This document shows, one piece after another, positions 18,335 to 26,880 of a stretch of DNA of 64,000 nt (position 1 is the first letter of the stretch; each line of letters starts with the position of its first letter). The DNA lies in NCBI RefSeq assembly GCF_001514115.1, contig NZ_KQ948487.1:1-64000 (forward strand), written 5' to 3'. The notes under the pieces are model-generated. The model was not told the DNA's origin and did no database searches. It saw nothing but the letters and a program-made list of their open reading frames with translations. The translations under genes and the position numbers were made by a program. The DNA comes from Streptomyces olivochromogenes (GTDB taxonomy: Bacteria; Actinomycetota; Actinomycetes; Streptomycetales; Streptomycetaceae).

Positions 18335-19330
18335 ATGGCATTCAACGTGCTGGGTCTGACGGACGAGACGGAACGCGCGTACGCCGCGCTGGTCGGCCTG
18401 CCACGGGTCACGGCCCGCGAACTGGCGGACGCCTGCGGCTTGTCCACGCCGGCCGTGGCACGGCTCTTGGCCGCGCTGGTCAACAACGGCCTGGCGACGC
18501 GAGCGACCGGACGGCCGCCCCGGTTCACCGCGGTGGCACCCGATGTCGCGGTCACCGCCCTCATCCGCCGACGGGAAGAGCAACTGGGCGAGGCCCGGTT
18601 GCTGGTGCACCAGTTGATGGACGCCCACCGCGAGGCATCCCGGATCAGCCACCCCGACATGCCGGTCGAACTGCTCACCGACCGCACCGACGTCATCGCT
18701 GCGGTACGGCGGCTGACCGCCGAGGCCCGCCGCGAAGTACGGGTCTTCGACCGGCCCCCGTATGTCGACCGCCCGGGCAGCAACTTCGAGGGACAGATCC
18801 AGCGGCAGCGCGCGGGCGTGGCGCACCGGGTGGTCTACGACCGTGCGGCTGTGGCCTTGCCGGGCCGCCTGAGCGACGACATCCTGCCCAGCGTCCGGGC
18901 CGGCGAACAGGCCCGGGTCCGAGCCGAGTTGCCGCTCAAGCTCGTCATCTGCGATAGCCGGGACGCTGTTATCCACTTCAGTCTCGCGCCGGGCGGACAG
19001 TCCGCCGCCTACCTGGTGCACTGCTCGCCGATGCTGGTGGCCCTGGAGTCACTCTTCGAGGCGGAGTGGGAGCGAGCCGTTCCGGTGTCCGTGACGGGCC
19101 GGGCGCCGCACGCCGGTACCGCGGAGGAGCCTGCGGCCGACGGACCCGACGTGGAGACCCGCCACCTGCTCACGCTGCTCGCCGCCGGGCTCACCGACGC
19201 CGCCATCGCCCGGGTCCAGGGCTGGAGCGAGCGCACCACGCAAAGGCGCATTCAGCGTGTGATGGCCCAGTTGGGTGCCCCCACACGCTTCCAGGCCGGC
19301 CTCCTCGCGGCTCGCCGCGGCTGGCTGTGA
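18335..19330 (+). CDS. TrmB-like regulator with C-terminal LuxR-type HTH
   Basis: A 331-residue transcription factor. Residues about 8-70 form a TrmB-type winged helix (ERAYAALVGLPRVTARELAD, STPAVARLLAALVNNGLA). The middle (about 100-245) resembles the TrmB-family sensor or PLD-like region common in Streptomyces (RREVRVFDRPPY, LPLKLVICDSRDAVI). The last 65 residues are a LuxR-type helix-turn-helix (LLTLLAAGLTDAAIARVQGW, QRRIQRVMAQLGAPTRFQAG). These two-HTH proteins are usually single regulators next to secreted enzyme or specialised-metabolism genes. The divergent large peptidase is its obvious candidate target. The ATG is preceded by the palindrome and a weak purine stretch. Confidence 0.85.
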   Translation: MAFNVLGLTDETERAYAALVGLPRVTARELADACGLSTPAVARLLAALVNNGLATRATGRPPRFTAVAPDVAVTALIRRREEQLGEARLLVHQLMDAHREASRISHPDMPVELLTDRTDVIAAVRRLTAEARREVRVFDRPPYVDRPGSNFEGQIQRQRAGVAHRVVYDRAAVALPGRLSDDILPSVRAGEQARVRAELPLKLVICDSRDAVIHFSLAPGGQSAAYLVHCSPMLVALESLFEAEWERAVPVSVTGRAPHAGTAEEPAADGPDVETRHLLTLLAAGLTDAAIARVQGWSERTTQRRIQRVMAQLGAPTRFQAGLLAARRGWL

Positions 19331-19575
19331 CCATGACCGCCGCACCCGAGCGCGGGGCGGTCTCGGCGGGAACTCACGTCGTCACGAACCGCTGACGACG
19401 AGGAGGCGGAGAGAAGCGGCGACGCCCAACTCGACAACAGCGGACGTGACGCACCACGTCGTCTGGCAGTCGGGCAAAGCAAGCCCCATGCATGTCCCGA
19501 ACCACGGCTTCAACGACCGCTTACCACCGGCGAGCATCCCGAACTCCTTCTACCCGGCCAGCCCGCCAGTCGCCC

Positions 19576-19789
19576 TCGCAGCCCAGAGGCGCTGTCGGGA
19601 CAACTCATGAAGCACGGCCTGCCCACCATCGCCGCCCGCAACACGGCCCTGTTCGGCATGGCTGGGGAACTACCGCCGATCATCGTGAGCGATCTCTTCG
19701 GCGTTCACAGGAACACCGCGACTCAGTGGGCGGCGCTCGCCCAGGACAGCTGGGCCGGGTACCTCGCGGCTCTCAAAGCCACCGACTAA
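19576..19789 (+). pseudogene. C-terminal remnant of a mobile-element integrase
   Basis: About 70 residues (LSGQLMKHGLPTIAARNTAL, then ELPPIIVSDLFGVH and WAALAQDSWAGYLA) match the C-terminal end of the large tyrosine-type recombinases common in Streptomyces mobile elements. The catalytic domain upstream is missing. Confidence 0.6.
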
Positions 19790-20720
19790 GCCGTGCTCGC
19801 CGGGCGCGGTTAGCCCTTGACGATCGTCCGCTCGACGTCGGGAAATCCCTTGTCCCACCAGTGTCCGTAGCGCCGGTAGACGGCTGGATCGCGGTCGGTG
19901 AGCAGCACCGACAGCTTTTCCGCCTCCTCGGTCAGACCTTGCCACGCAACCTTGCCGAGCCTGCGGAAGGCGGTCAGTTCCAGCCCGCCGTCGGCTGCGC
20001 GCCATACTCCAACGACCTGCCCGTCGACGAGCAGACAGGGCAGCACATCGCCGTTACGCCGGACGACCAGGGGGCGGTACTCCGGGGGCATGAGTCTCCC
20101 GGGGACGGCGTGAGCCAGCAGCGTGCTGTCCCACATCGGCAGCAACCTCGGCGGCGCCGAGGTGTCATCAGCGGGCACGGTAGCGTCGGCCAGGTCGAAC
20201 AGGGCGGCGACGCCGGGGCCCGGAACCCGTACCACCTGGTCGCCGAGCTCATGCAGCGCTTTGGTTATCGCGGTGCGTGTCAGCAGGGTGAACCGGGCGA
20301 AGTCCTGGGCAGACGCGGGTCCGAACGCGCGCAGGTAGGCGAGCAGCAGGCGCTGGACCCCAGCGTCGGCTTCCTGCGGCGTGGCCGCAGGGGCCGCCGA
20401 CGAGGCGCGGTAGGAGTTCGGCTGTGTGAACGACCACGGGCCGCCGGTCGGCGCATGATGCAACGGCGCGAACGTACGTAGCGCCCACCACATGCGGTGT
20501 GCGTGGTCGCCGTGCCTCCCTGTGACCTCGTCCTCTATCTGGGCGCCGGTGCGGGGCCGCTCCAGGAACCCCGCGAGCTCTGGGAGCAGCGCGTCGGCGT
20601 CGTTGGGGGTCAGCCCTGTTGCGGTGAACCGGCGGTCGTAAATTCGTGACGCCCGCAGAGTGCTCAGCATGGCAGCGCGGTAGGGCTCGTAGTCCTCGGC
20701 ATGGACGACGTGCAGCGTTA

Positions 20721-20744
20721 CTGATCTCGGCTCGTTAGGGTGAT
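20721..20744 (+). repeat. left terminal inverted repeat of the IS630 element
   Basis: 24 bp, complementary to 21865-21888 except for one base (T here, A at the matching position). Confidence 0.9.
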
Positions 20745-20795
20745 CTTTGCTGAACATCCTGATGTGGGTGTCGTGTTGTCGATAGTCCGTGGTGC

Positions 20796-21874
20796 GTGAG
20801 ATATGCGGATGGGGGCGGGCTGACGCCTGCAGCACGGCGGCGCCGGGAAGCGGTGCGGATACAGGCGGCGGAGCTGTTCGCTCAGCAGGTCAAACCGCCC
20901 GAGGTGGCCCGGCAGCTGCGTGTGAGTGTGAAGTCGGCTTACCAATGGCAGCAGTTGTGGCGACAAGGTGGTGCCGACGCGCTGCTTTCGCGAGGGCCGA
21001 GCGGGGGCCGGTGTCGTTTGTCACCGCGCTGTCTGGAGAAGCTCGCCGGGTATCTCGAGCAGGGGCCGGCCGCGCACGGCTGCACCGAGGACCAGGTGTG
21101 GACGGCTGCACGGGTGGCCACGCTGATCGGCAGGAAGTTCCACGTCTCGTACAGCGTCTCAGGCGCAACGAGGCTGATGCGCCGGCTCGGTTTCACTCCG
21201 CAGATGCCCGCACGCAGGGTGGCCGAGCGCGACGAACAGGCCGTGACCGGCTGGAAGGAGGCGACCTGGGTGGAGGTAAACGGGCCCGGGCGGCCTGCAG
21301 GGGCTACATCTGCTTCGAGGACGAGGCGGGCTTCACCCGCAGGCCGCCCAAAGGACGCACCTGGGGCCGGCGAGGCCACACCCCGGTCGTCACCGTAAGC
21401 GGACGGCGCTCGGGACGCCTGTCGGTGGCCGGGCTGATCGCCTGGCGCCCGGGCTCCCGCACCCGGCTGTGCCACCGCCTGCTCACCCACCCCGCGGGCA
21501 AGGGCACGCGCCGCAGCATGAGCGAGCGCGACTACATCGCTCTTCTGGACGGCGTCCACCAACTGGTGAAAGCACCCATCGTGCTGGTGTGGGACCGACT
21601 CAACACCCACGTCTCCAAGACGATGCAGGAACTGGTTGCTGAACGTGAGTGGCTGACAGTGTTCCTGCTTCCTGCGTACTCGCCTGATCTGAACCCGGTC
21701 GAGGGTGTGTGGGCACACGTCAAACGCAGCCTGGCCAACCTCGCCGTCGTCGCCCTCGATCGCCTAGAGAAGCTCGTGCGCAACCGGCTCAAACGCCTGC
21801 AGTACCGACCGGACACCCTCGATGGGTTCATAGCCGGAACCGGCCTGCCCCTGGACAGCCCCTCATCACCCTAA
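20796..21874 (+). CDS. IS630-family DDE transposase, frameshifted
   Basis: The first part (about 160 residues) has two helix-turn-helix segments (VKPPEVARQLRVSVKSAYQW and HVSYSVSGATRLMRRLGF). The second part lies in the -1 frame and carries the catalytic triad in ICFEDEAGF, VLVWDRLNTH and YSPDLNPVEGVWAHVK. The switch is at GTAAACGG near 21276: an extra A would give the uninterrupted reading EVKRARAACRGYICFEDEAG. Some IS630 elements use programmed -1 frameshifting, but the slip run here is only AAA, so a one-base deletion is as likely. Without frameshifting the first frame yields 200 residues lacking the catalytic core. Confidence 0.85.
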
Positions 21875-21888
21875 CGAGCCGTGATCAG
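21865..21888 (-). repeat. right terminal inverted repeat of the IS630 element
   Basis: 24 bp, the partner of the left end with one mismatch; followed directly by the TA duplication. Confidence 0.9.
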
Positions 21889-22119
21889 TATCCGCATGAG
21901 GGTTGCCTTCACGATCCGGCCGTGCGCGAACGCTGCGTCGAGATCCTTGGGCGCGAAGTCCTGCACACGGTTCCATAGCGCCAGGTACGGCGACGCTGGT
22001 GCCTGTGCCTGCAGAGCGCAGACCCGGCGAACCGCCTCCGCCACATCGAGGCGCTGGCGCTCGAGCAAGAGCTGACGGTCCAACGTGGCCAGGGCGAGCT
22101 GTCGCGCGGTGAGGCTCAT

Positions 22120-22609
22120 GATCGGATCCTGCCACCTTCCGCTCCCGCACGAAGCAACCGCCGCTACGGGTCTATCAGTTGAAGGCACCTGCTTGTCGGT
22201 TTGAACGTTCGCCACCTTGAGGGTGAGTCGGTCGAGCAGCGACGAACCTTGGCGCTTGGTGATCTGACCGCGCTCGAAGCGGATGCCGGCAGCCTCAGCG
22301 AGCAATACCTGGCTGTGCAGGAGCCGGAATAGCGCCGGGTTGGAACACTGCCCCTTCACCAGTAGGCCACCCCGCACGCCAGCCGTACCGTCGCCGCCGC
22401 GCTCGCCGTCCTTGCCTGGACGCTGCTCAGCGCGCTCGCTCTGCGCGGCATGACCCTGCGCCGACGTGTCATCTACCCCGCACGCCCGGCCAGGGCCGCC
22501 GTCCGGCCCGCACCTCACGTCCCGCCGCCGCCCCCCGGTCGGCGACGACATCGGCGACGAGCCCGACAGCGTCCTCCAGTTCCCGCGCTGACCCTCCGGT
22601 CGCTCCGCC
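22120..22609. other. intergenic region with a possible plasmid-transfer gene tail
   Basis: On the plus strand around 22380-22591 the sequence reads LAWTLLSALALRGMTLRRR, then proline-rich, then DDIGDEPDSVLQFPR and a stop, with a frame change in a C-rich run. It could be the end of a small transfer (Spd-like) membrane protein. A strong hairpin follows directly, which supports a former gene end here. The family assignment is weak. Confidence 0.25.
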
Positions 22610-22645
22610 CGGTCCTCGCCCACCCGTCGGGGTGGGCGAGGACCG
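22610..22645 (+). terminator. perfect 16-bp hairpin terminator
   Basis: CGGTCCTCGCCCACCC, loop GTCG, then the exact complement. It sits 19 bases after a stop codon on the plus strand, so it probably ends a gene now degraded. Confidence 0.75.
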
Positions 22646-23016
22646 GACAGGCCGACCGGCCGCCAGGCGCCAGTGACCTCACCGGCACGAGCATCAGCAA
22701 CGCCACATGGTGGACCGCCTACGCGAAACGGGACTGGTTCGACTACATCGCGTCCCGCACACAGATCTGACCGTTCTCAGAGGGCGGGATGTGAGGTGAT
22801 GTCCGTTTCGCTGGCCCGGGAGGGAGTAGCTGCGCTGGTTGTCTGGGCGTTCTGCGCAGCGCGTTTGTGCAGTTCATGGGTGTGCAGCGGGTCTCAGCAT
22901 CCGCAGCATCGGCCGACGTCGCCGGCGGCCCGGTCACCAGCTCCAGCCGGGCGGCTGCGACACTGCCAGGCGAGAGCGCCAGCCGCCGGCGCCGACCACA
23001 TGCCTCGGGGGCACAC
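22646..23016. other. intergenic region without a supported gene
   Basis: Contains the upstream region of the following gene. Open frames here lack family features. Confidence 0.35.
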
Positions 23017-23682
23017 ATGGGTACATTCGAGCGCGTCAACCTGTTCTACGGCGTCGACCACGAGCAGGTGTACGCCGCGTTGGAGGAGTTCTGGCACCAG
23101 GAGGAGCACACGCTCAATCTGGAGGACGTCCACGACGTCAACCTCGATTCCTACGCCCTGCACGAACGGCGCGGCGACTGGACCGTGCTGAAATGGACCC
23201 GGGGTTGGGAGTGGGTCCTGCGCCGACGCGCCCAGCTTCACGTTTCACGCGCCTACGACTGCCCGGGCCTGCTGGTCTTCATCTACGACGACGACTTCTG
23301 GGGCTGCGAGCTGTTCCACCACGGCAGAGCGATCGACCAGTTCCAGCAGGAGACCGGCATCAATGGCTCGTTCTTCGGCGATCTTCCGTGCCAGGGGCGC
23401 CCCGACCTCCTGCTGGCCCAGTTCCCGGCTCTGGACCTGAACATCGAGCATGCCCGGGGCTATCTGACCCCCTACAGCATCGACGACCCCGGGTACGAGG
23501 ACATCGACTGGGAGAACGAGCACGACCCTCTCAACAGTCCCGTCCGTCCGAGCGATGGGTACGGCCGCCTTGAAGGAGGCGTCTACTGGGACTTCCAGAA
23601 CTTCCTCGGCGTCGACCATCATGCCCCGGTCTGGCGGAGGTTCACCACCTCGCCCCAGGCACTCAGGAGAACGGACAAATGA
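23017..23682 (+). CDS. hypothetical acidic aromatic-rich protein
   Basis: A 221-residue soluble protein I do not recognise. It starts MGTFERVNLFYGVDHEQVYA and is rich in aromatic and acidic residues (WTVLKWTRGWEWVLRRR, VFIYDDDFWGCELF, DDPGYEDIDWENEH). There is no signal peptide or membrane segment. Codon usage and the coherent sequence indicate a real gene. I chose the internal ATG preceded by GGGGG, since the 50 residues before it are low-complexity. Single-gene acidic proteins of this kind in debris-rich regions are often immunity or phage-related, but nothing here proves that. Confidence 0.6.
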   Translation: MGTFERVNLFYGVDHEQVYAALEEFWHQEEHTLNLEDVHDVNLDSYALHERRGDWTVLKWTRGWEWVLRRRAQLHVSRAYDCPGLLVFIYDDDFWGCELFHHGRAIDQFQQETGINGSFFGDLPCQGRPDLLLAQFPALDLNIEHARGYLTPYSIDDPGYEDIDWENEHDPLNSPVRPSDGYGRLEGGVYWDFQNFLGVDHHAPVWRRFTTSPQALRRTDK

Positions 23683-23815
23683 TCGGTTCTGCCCGAGACC
23701 GAAGGTGGCTACGCGTACCCCCTGGCCCGCGCCTGCCACGGCAACATGCCTCAAACGCTGATCATGCTCTGAACTGTGGAAAGTAGCGAGTGGCCCCAGG
23801 CGCCACAGCGGACGG

Positions 23816-23965
23816 TTATGGTCGTGGCAGGGTGAACAGGCCCGGCTCGGGCTCGGTCAGGCTGCCGCGCCTGGCCAGGCGCTTGAGCTTGATTCGGACG
23901 TTGTTGATGTTGGTCGGAGCCAGGTCCAGGTCCATCGCCTCGCATACGCCTCGGGGATGCTGACT
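23816..23965 (-). pseudogene. winged-helix C-terminal fragment of an element-associated protein
   Basis: The last about 50 residues (GVCEAMDLDLAPTNINNVRI, KLKRLARRGSLTEPEPGLFT) form a plausible small winged helix. Similar tails occur on proteins encoded within Streptomyces transposons. No matching N-terminus or start is present. The frame lies downstream of an integrase fragment on the same strand. Confidence 0.4.
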
Positions 23966-23984
23966 TCTTGCGCGGCCGTGTGTG

Positions 23985-24250
23985 TCACAGCCTCGGAGTA
24001 ATGCGACCAACGCTGCTGCGGATTTCGGGCATACCGAGATGGACGGTGGACGGTTGCGCTGCACGGTGTCGCATGGCCCTCAGCTTCTGCGCGGCAGCAG
24101 CCAGGCTGGTCTCGATCGCGGCGACCTCATCGAGCCAGCCCTGGTCCTTGGCCTCCTGGAGCCGGTCGATGAGGTTGGCGTGGATCTCCTGGAGGCGTGG
24201 CATCTGGGCTGGGTCCACGGGAAGTAGGGGACATCTGACACAGGCTTCTC
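23985..24250 (-). pseudogene. 3' fragment A of a mobile-element tyrosine recombinase
   Basis: Reads ACVRCPLLPVDPAQMPRLQE, then IHANLIDRLQEAKDQGWLDE and a coiled-coil-like helix. This is the characteristic zinc-binding and helical C-terminal end of large Streptomyces integrases (compare fragment B at 25205-25683, about half identical in the overlapping part). Nothing of the catalytic domain remains. Confidence 0.7.
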
Positions 24251-24353
24251 TGAACTATTGAAGTTGATGCCTGAAAGTGGATCCAGGCAGCATGATCCGA
24301 CACCCCGTGGTGAGGTCTGCCCACCAGACGGTGTGGTTGCATCTGATAGGGGG

Positions 24354-24686
24354 ATGGTGGAGGAACCAGAGTTCGACGTGCTGTTGGCCTCGAGCGGAGG
24401 CCGGGGGCTCGACCTTGTCCGGGCGATTCGGTCAGTGACTGGGCTGAGCGCGTGGCGAAGCAAGCAGCTGCTTGAAGCCGCTCCGACGACGCTTGTGGAT
24501 CGGACATGGTTCGAGGCCGCGGTGGATACAGCGAGCCGCCTCAACGCGGTTGTTGGGCGAGCTGATTTGGTCGGCAGGTGGTGTGAGCGGGTGATATCTC
24601 CGGAGGACTGCCCAATGGACCCGGAGCCGTGCTCATCACCCTTCTTGTCCCCGACCGGCTGCCCCGCGAGCCGACCGAGGGCTTGA
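24354..24686 (+). CDS. small protein with ribosomal L7/L12 C-terminal-like domain
   Basis: A 110-residue protein. Residues about 5-70 (EFDVLLASSGGRGLDLVRAI, RSVTGLSAWRSKQLLEAAP) follow the L7/L12 C-terminal pattern: a first strand, a glycine loop, an I/V-R-x-x-T-G-L helix, then a (K/Q)-x-L-(V/L)-x-x-A-P turn. The rplL hinge and N-terminal dimerisation domain are absent. Stand-alone L7/L12-CTD-like proteins of unknown role occur in Streptomyces. GGGGGATGGTGG includes the start. It is an intact gene between two integrase 3' fragments, perhaps cargo of a former mobile element. Confidence 0.6.
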   Translation: MVEEPEFDVLLASSGGRGLDLVRAIRSVTGLSAWRSKQLLEAAPTTLVDRTWFEAAVDTASRLNAVVGRADLVGRWCERVISPEDCPMDPEPCSSPFLSPTGCPASRPRA

Positions 24687-24708
24687 TCAAACCGCGGCTG
24701 TCCTGGCC

Positions 24709-25197
24709 CTAGTCCGAGGCCGTAGCTGTCCAGGCCGCGGTGACGCACCCTTCCTCCCAGTGCCACCATTCCTTGACTTCGCCGTGTTCCAGCAACCTGC
24801 GGATCCGGGGAAGGTCCGCCGTCGGCGGGATGTCCAGCGCGACCATCCGGAACTGCTCAATGCCCTCGCCTGTCGTGCCAAGCCGATGGAAGGTCTCCAG
24901 CACGGTCTGTCTAGCTGCTGCCGAACCCCCGTCCTTCAGCACGATCAACCGGATGGTGCAGTTGTCCGAGGCGCGAACGGTCTCCCCGGCCCACCACAAG
25001 CCCTCGTCGTCGACCTCGACTTTGACAATGTCGTCGCTCGCGACCCCGCGAACGAACCACGGGGTGTTGTCCAAGCGCACCGTCCCATCGCCCAGGTCCA
25101 CGGCCCATAGGCTCTCGACTGACGCCGGAGGCCAGCCATCCTCGTCCACCTCCATTCGGAAGTGAACCTTCACGTGGGCATCGCTGATGTTGCTCAT
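24709..25197 (-). CDS. DUF4265-like protein
   Basis: A 162-residue cytoplasmic protein beginning MSNISDAHVKVHFRMEVDED, with the DUF4265-type order: a WPPxSxExLWA strand (GWPPASVESLWAVDLGDGTV), a NTPWFVRGVASDDIVKVEVD segment, then SGHSTVR-like IRLIVL and a final two-stranded unit. The function of the family is unknown. The start follows the family-like beginning; the open frame extends 100 codons upstream across the integrase fragment and is not credible there. It lies downstream of integrase fragment B on the same strand. Confidence 0.65.
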   Translation of the reverse strand: MSNISDAHVKVHFRMEVDEDGWPPASVESLWAVDLGDGTVRLDNTPWFVRGVASDDIVKVEVDDEGLWWAGETVRASDNCTIRLIVLKDGGSAAARQTVLETFHRLGTTGEGIEQFRMVALDIPPTADLPRIRRLLEHGEVKEWWHWEEGCVTAAWTATASD

Positions 25198-25204
25198 CGC
25201 GCCA

Positions 25205-25683
25205 TCATCTATGGCGGCCGACATGAGCGGAAGCGTCGAGATCACGAGTGCCGATCTGGTCCAACGACGGGACTCCGAGGAATGCCTTCGATGACCTTCG
25301 GTCCTGCCTGGCGTCGAGCTGCGCGAGCTTCTCCTCTGCTCCGGTGAGGCTGACCTGAAGTCTCTCGACTTCGCCCAGCCAGCCTTCGCGTTCGGCTTCG
25401 GCAATGCGGGCGATGAGGTTGTCGCGGATGTCGACGAGCCGTGTCCGTTGGGCCGGATCCGGTCGGAGGAGTGAGCATCTGACACAAGCGTGCTCATGAA
25501 TACAAGGAGATCCGAAGGCGCGTGCGCAGGTGCCGATGGACACCTTCCACTTCTCGAAGTGGGCGAGGAAAGCGTCCCACTCCTCCTCGGTTGGGGTTCG
25601 GTACTCTTCGCCGGGGCGAGAGGCTCGGCGGCGGGCGATGAACGCTCGGTGGGCTTCGATCGTCTCCGCGGGGTAGACCGCTA
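25205..25683 (-). pseudogene. 3' fragment B of a mobile-element tyrosine recombinase
   Basis: Reads AVYPAETIEAHRAFIARRRA, then PTEEEWDAFLAHFEKWKVSI, GTCARAFGSPCIHEHACVRC and RDNLIARIAEAEREGWLGEV. This is the conserved C-terminal end of large Streptomyces integrases, including the Cys/His cluster. The catalytic Arg/His/Tyr part is missing, so it is inactive. Confidence 0.8.
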
Positions 25684-25726
25684 ATGGTGGAGTCGGGTAT
25701 TGGAACTCCCGGAATAACCCCCGCGC

Positions 25727-26305
25727 TCAGAGGGGATCGAGGAGCATCAGGACCTCGTCCCGGGTGTCGTCGGGCGCGAGGCGGAGGGCCCCGGGCCAGC
25801 GACCGACCTCACGCCATCCGAGTCGGCTGTAGAAGTCCTCCAGCCCCTCTTCTCCCCGGGCAGCCAGATGGAGCTGTTCGAGCCCCAAGTCGTTGCGCGC
25901 TATCTTCTGCAGCTCACGCATGAGGGCGGAGCCGACGCCGCGTCCGCGGAATTCGGGGTGGGTCTGAAGGTGGTTGACCGTGCCCCAGTGCCCGATGAGC
26001 CGGTAGGGATCGCGGTTGAGGACGACCCATCCGGCAAGAACGTCGTCGAATCTGGCGGTGATGAGTCGGCTGTGTTGTGGGTGGAGACGGCCGAGGAGCT
26101 TGTCCGCGACTGGTGCGACGTCGTTGTCTTGGACGGGTGGGAAGGGGAATCCGGCGGCACCGCCCGAGTTGGTGGCCGCGATCCAGCAGCCGATCAGCTG
26201 GCGTCGGAGTTCGGGAGTGACCTCGTGGCCGTCGGTGATCTGAGCGAGGTCGGGCATGCTTTCGGACGTTGTCATGAGAAGCAGCATGTCAGCGGGGTCT
26301 GACAT
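25727..26305 (-). CDS. GNAT-family N-acetyltransferase
   Basis: A 192-residue acetyltransferase. The acetyl-CoA binding loop is HPEFRGRGVGSALMRELQ, followed by GLEQLHLAARGEEGLEDFY and LGWREVGRWPG, which form the last conserved strands. An AGWVVLNRD strand precedes. The protein probably transfers an acetyl group to an amine of a small molecule or protein; a resistance-type role is possible but unproven. The start may be this ATG or one 30 bases further in (MTTSES); neither has a strong ribosome site. It begins 10 bases after an integrase fragment's stop. Confidence 0.85.
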   Translation of the reverse strand: MSDPADMLLLMTTSESMPDLAQITDGHEVTPELRRQLIGCWIAATNSGGAAGFPFPPVQDNDVAPVADKLLGRLHPQHSRLITARFDDVLAGWVVLNRDPYRLIGHWGTVNHLQTHPEFRGRGVGSALMRELQKIARNDLGLEQLHLAARGEEGLEDFYSRLGWREVGRWPGALRLAPDDTRDEVLMLLDPL

Positions 26306-26314
26306 CGGGACGAG

Positions 26315-26725
26315 TCAGGCTTCCGAGTTTCGGCGGCTGACCTCGGCCGCGTAGGCGCCCCAGTCGCCGGCGGCGGCTCGCTGCCGTTTGACGGCGACGG
26401 TGATGTCGATGTCGAGAGTGCGGGCGAGGACCGCGGCGGGCAGTTCGGTGGCGAGCTGGAACAGTGCGGTCGAGCGGGCCTCCGCGAGGCGGATGCCGAG
26501 TTTGCGGAGTCGCTCGCCCATGGCCCAGGCGCTGATCGGTCGGCCGGGCTGGCCGCCGGGAAAGAGCCAGGGTGACTCTGTCCGGCCAAGGACGGCGTGG
26601 CTGCGGCGAATCGCGACCTGGTGGAGGGCCAGTTCGGCGACGGGCGCGGGAAGCTCGACCGGCACGGCGCCGAGGCGGATGCGGACGGCTCCGCCGGTCT
26701 CCTCGATGTGGTCGACGGTGAGGCG
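26315..26725 (-). pseudogene. C-terminal fragment C of a tyrosine recombinase
   Basis: About 135 residues (TVDHIEETGGAVRIRLG, WLFPGGQPGRPISAWAM, RSTALFQLATELPAAVLA, GDWGAYAAEVSRR) match the C-terminal catalytic end of another Streptomyces integrase type. The similarity begins abruptly at an IS21 fragment of opposite orientation. Confidence 0.65.
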
Positions 26726-26880
26726 GGAGAGCTATTCACAGCTGCGGGCCCACCTGTCCTACCCGAAGCTCAACGACGCGTTCGAGGCTCTCCCGCGGGT
26801 GCTGGACCAGGTCCGGACCGAGAACCTGTCGATGGCAGCCGCGTTCGAGCGGTTGCTGGAGATCGAGGTCGAGCCATCCG
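26726..26880 (+). pseudogene. N-terminal fragment of IS21-type IstB helper protein
   Basis: Reads YSQLRAHLSYPKLNDAFEAL, then DQVRTENLSMAAAFERLLEI. This is the start of the N-terminal helical domain of IstB ATP-binding proteins (LxxLxLxxxxExLxxLLxxARxENLSxxxFLxxLLExE). The AAA+ domain is missing and a recombinase fragment follows. Confidence 0.6.

Larger units (their letters stand above)
20721..21888 (+). mobile_element. IS630-family insertion sequence, 1168 bp
   Basis: The element is bounded by 24-bp terminal inverted repeats starting CTGATC and containing CGGCTCGTTAGGGTGAT, with one mismatch at position 8. It is flanked on both sides by TA (20719-20720 and 21889-21890), the target duplication of IS630/Tc1-mariner elements. 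It carries one transposase gene in two frames and interrupts a winged-helix gene. Clean ends and reconstructable target indicate a recent insertion. Confidence 0.92.
19810..22119 (-). pseudogene. winged-helix DNA-binding protein (HTH_42/AlkZ-like) split by an IS
   Basis: The N-terminal part (22119 down to 21889) begins MSLTARQLALATLDRQLLLE and ends KATLMRI. The C-terminal part (20720 down to 19810) continues TLHVVHAEDYEPYRAAML and ends VERTIVKG. Joining them across the insertion, keeping one TA, gives ...KATLMRITLHVVHAEDY, in frame and matching the family's VKxxLMRxTLHLVxAxDY core. The family includes YcaQ/AlkZ-type DNA-crosslink glycosylases and uncharacterised winged-helix proteins. In the C-terminal half MWDSTLLAH and PCLLVDGQVVGVWR are typical. 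The intact protein would have been about 380 residues. The N-terminal product now ends at a TAG inside the element, so function should be lost. Confidence 0.85.
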
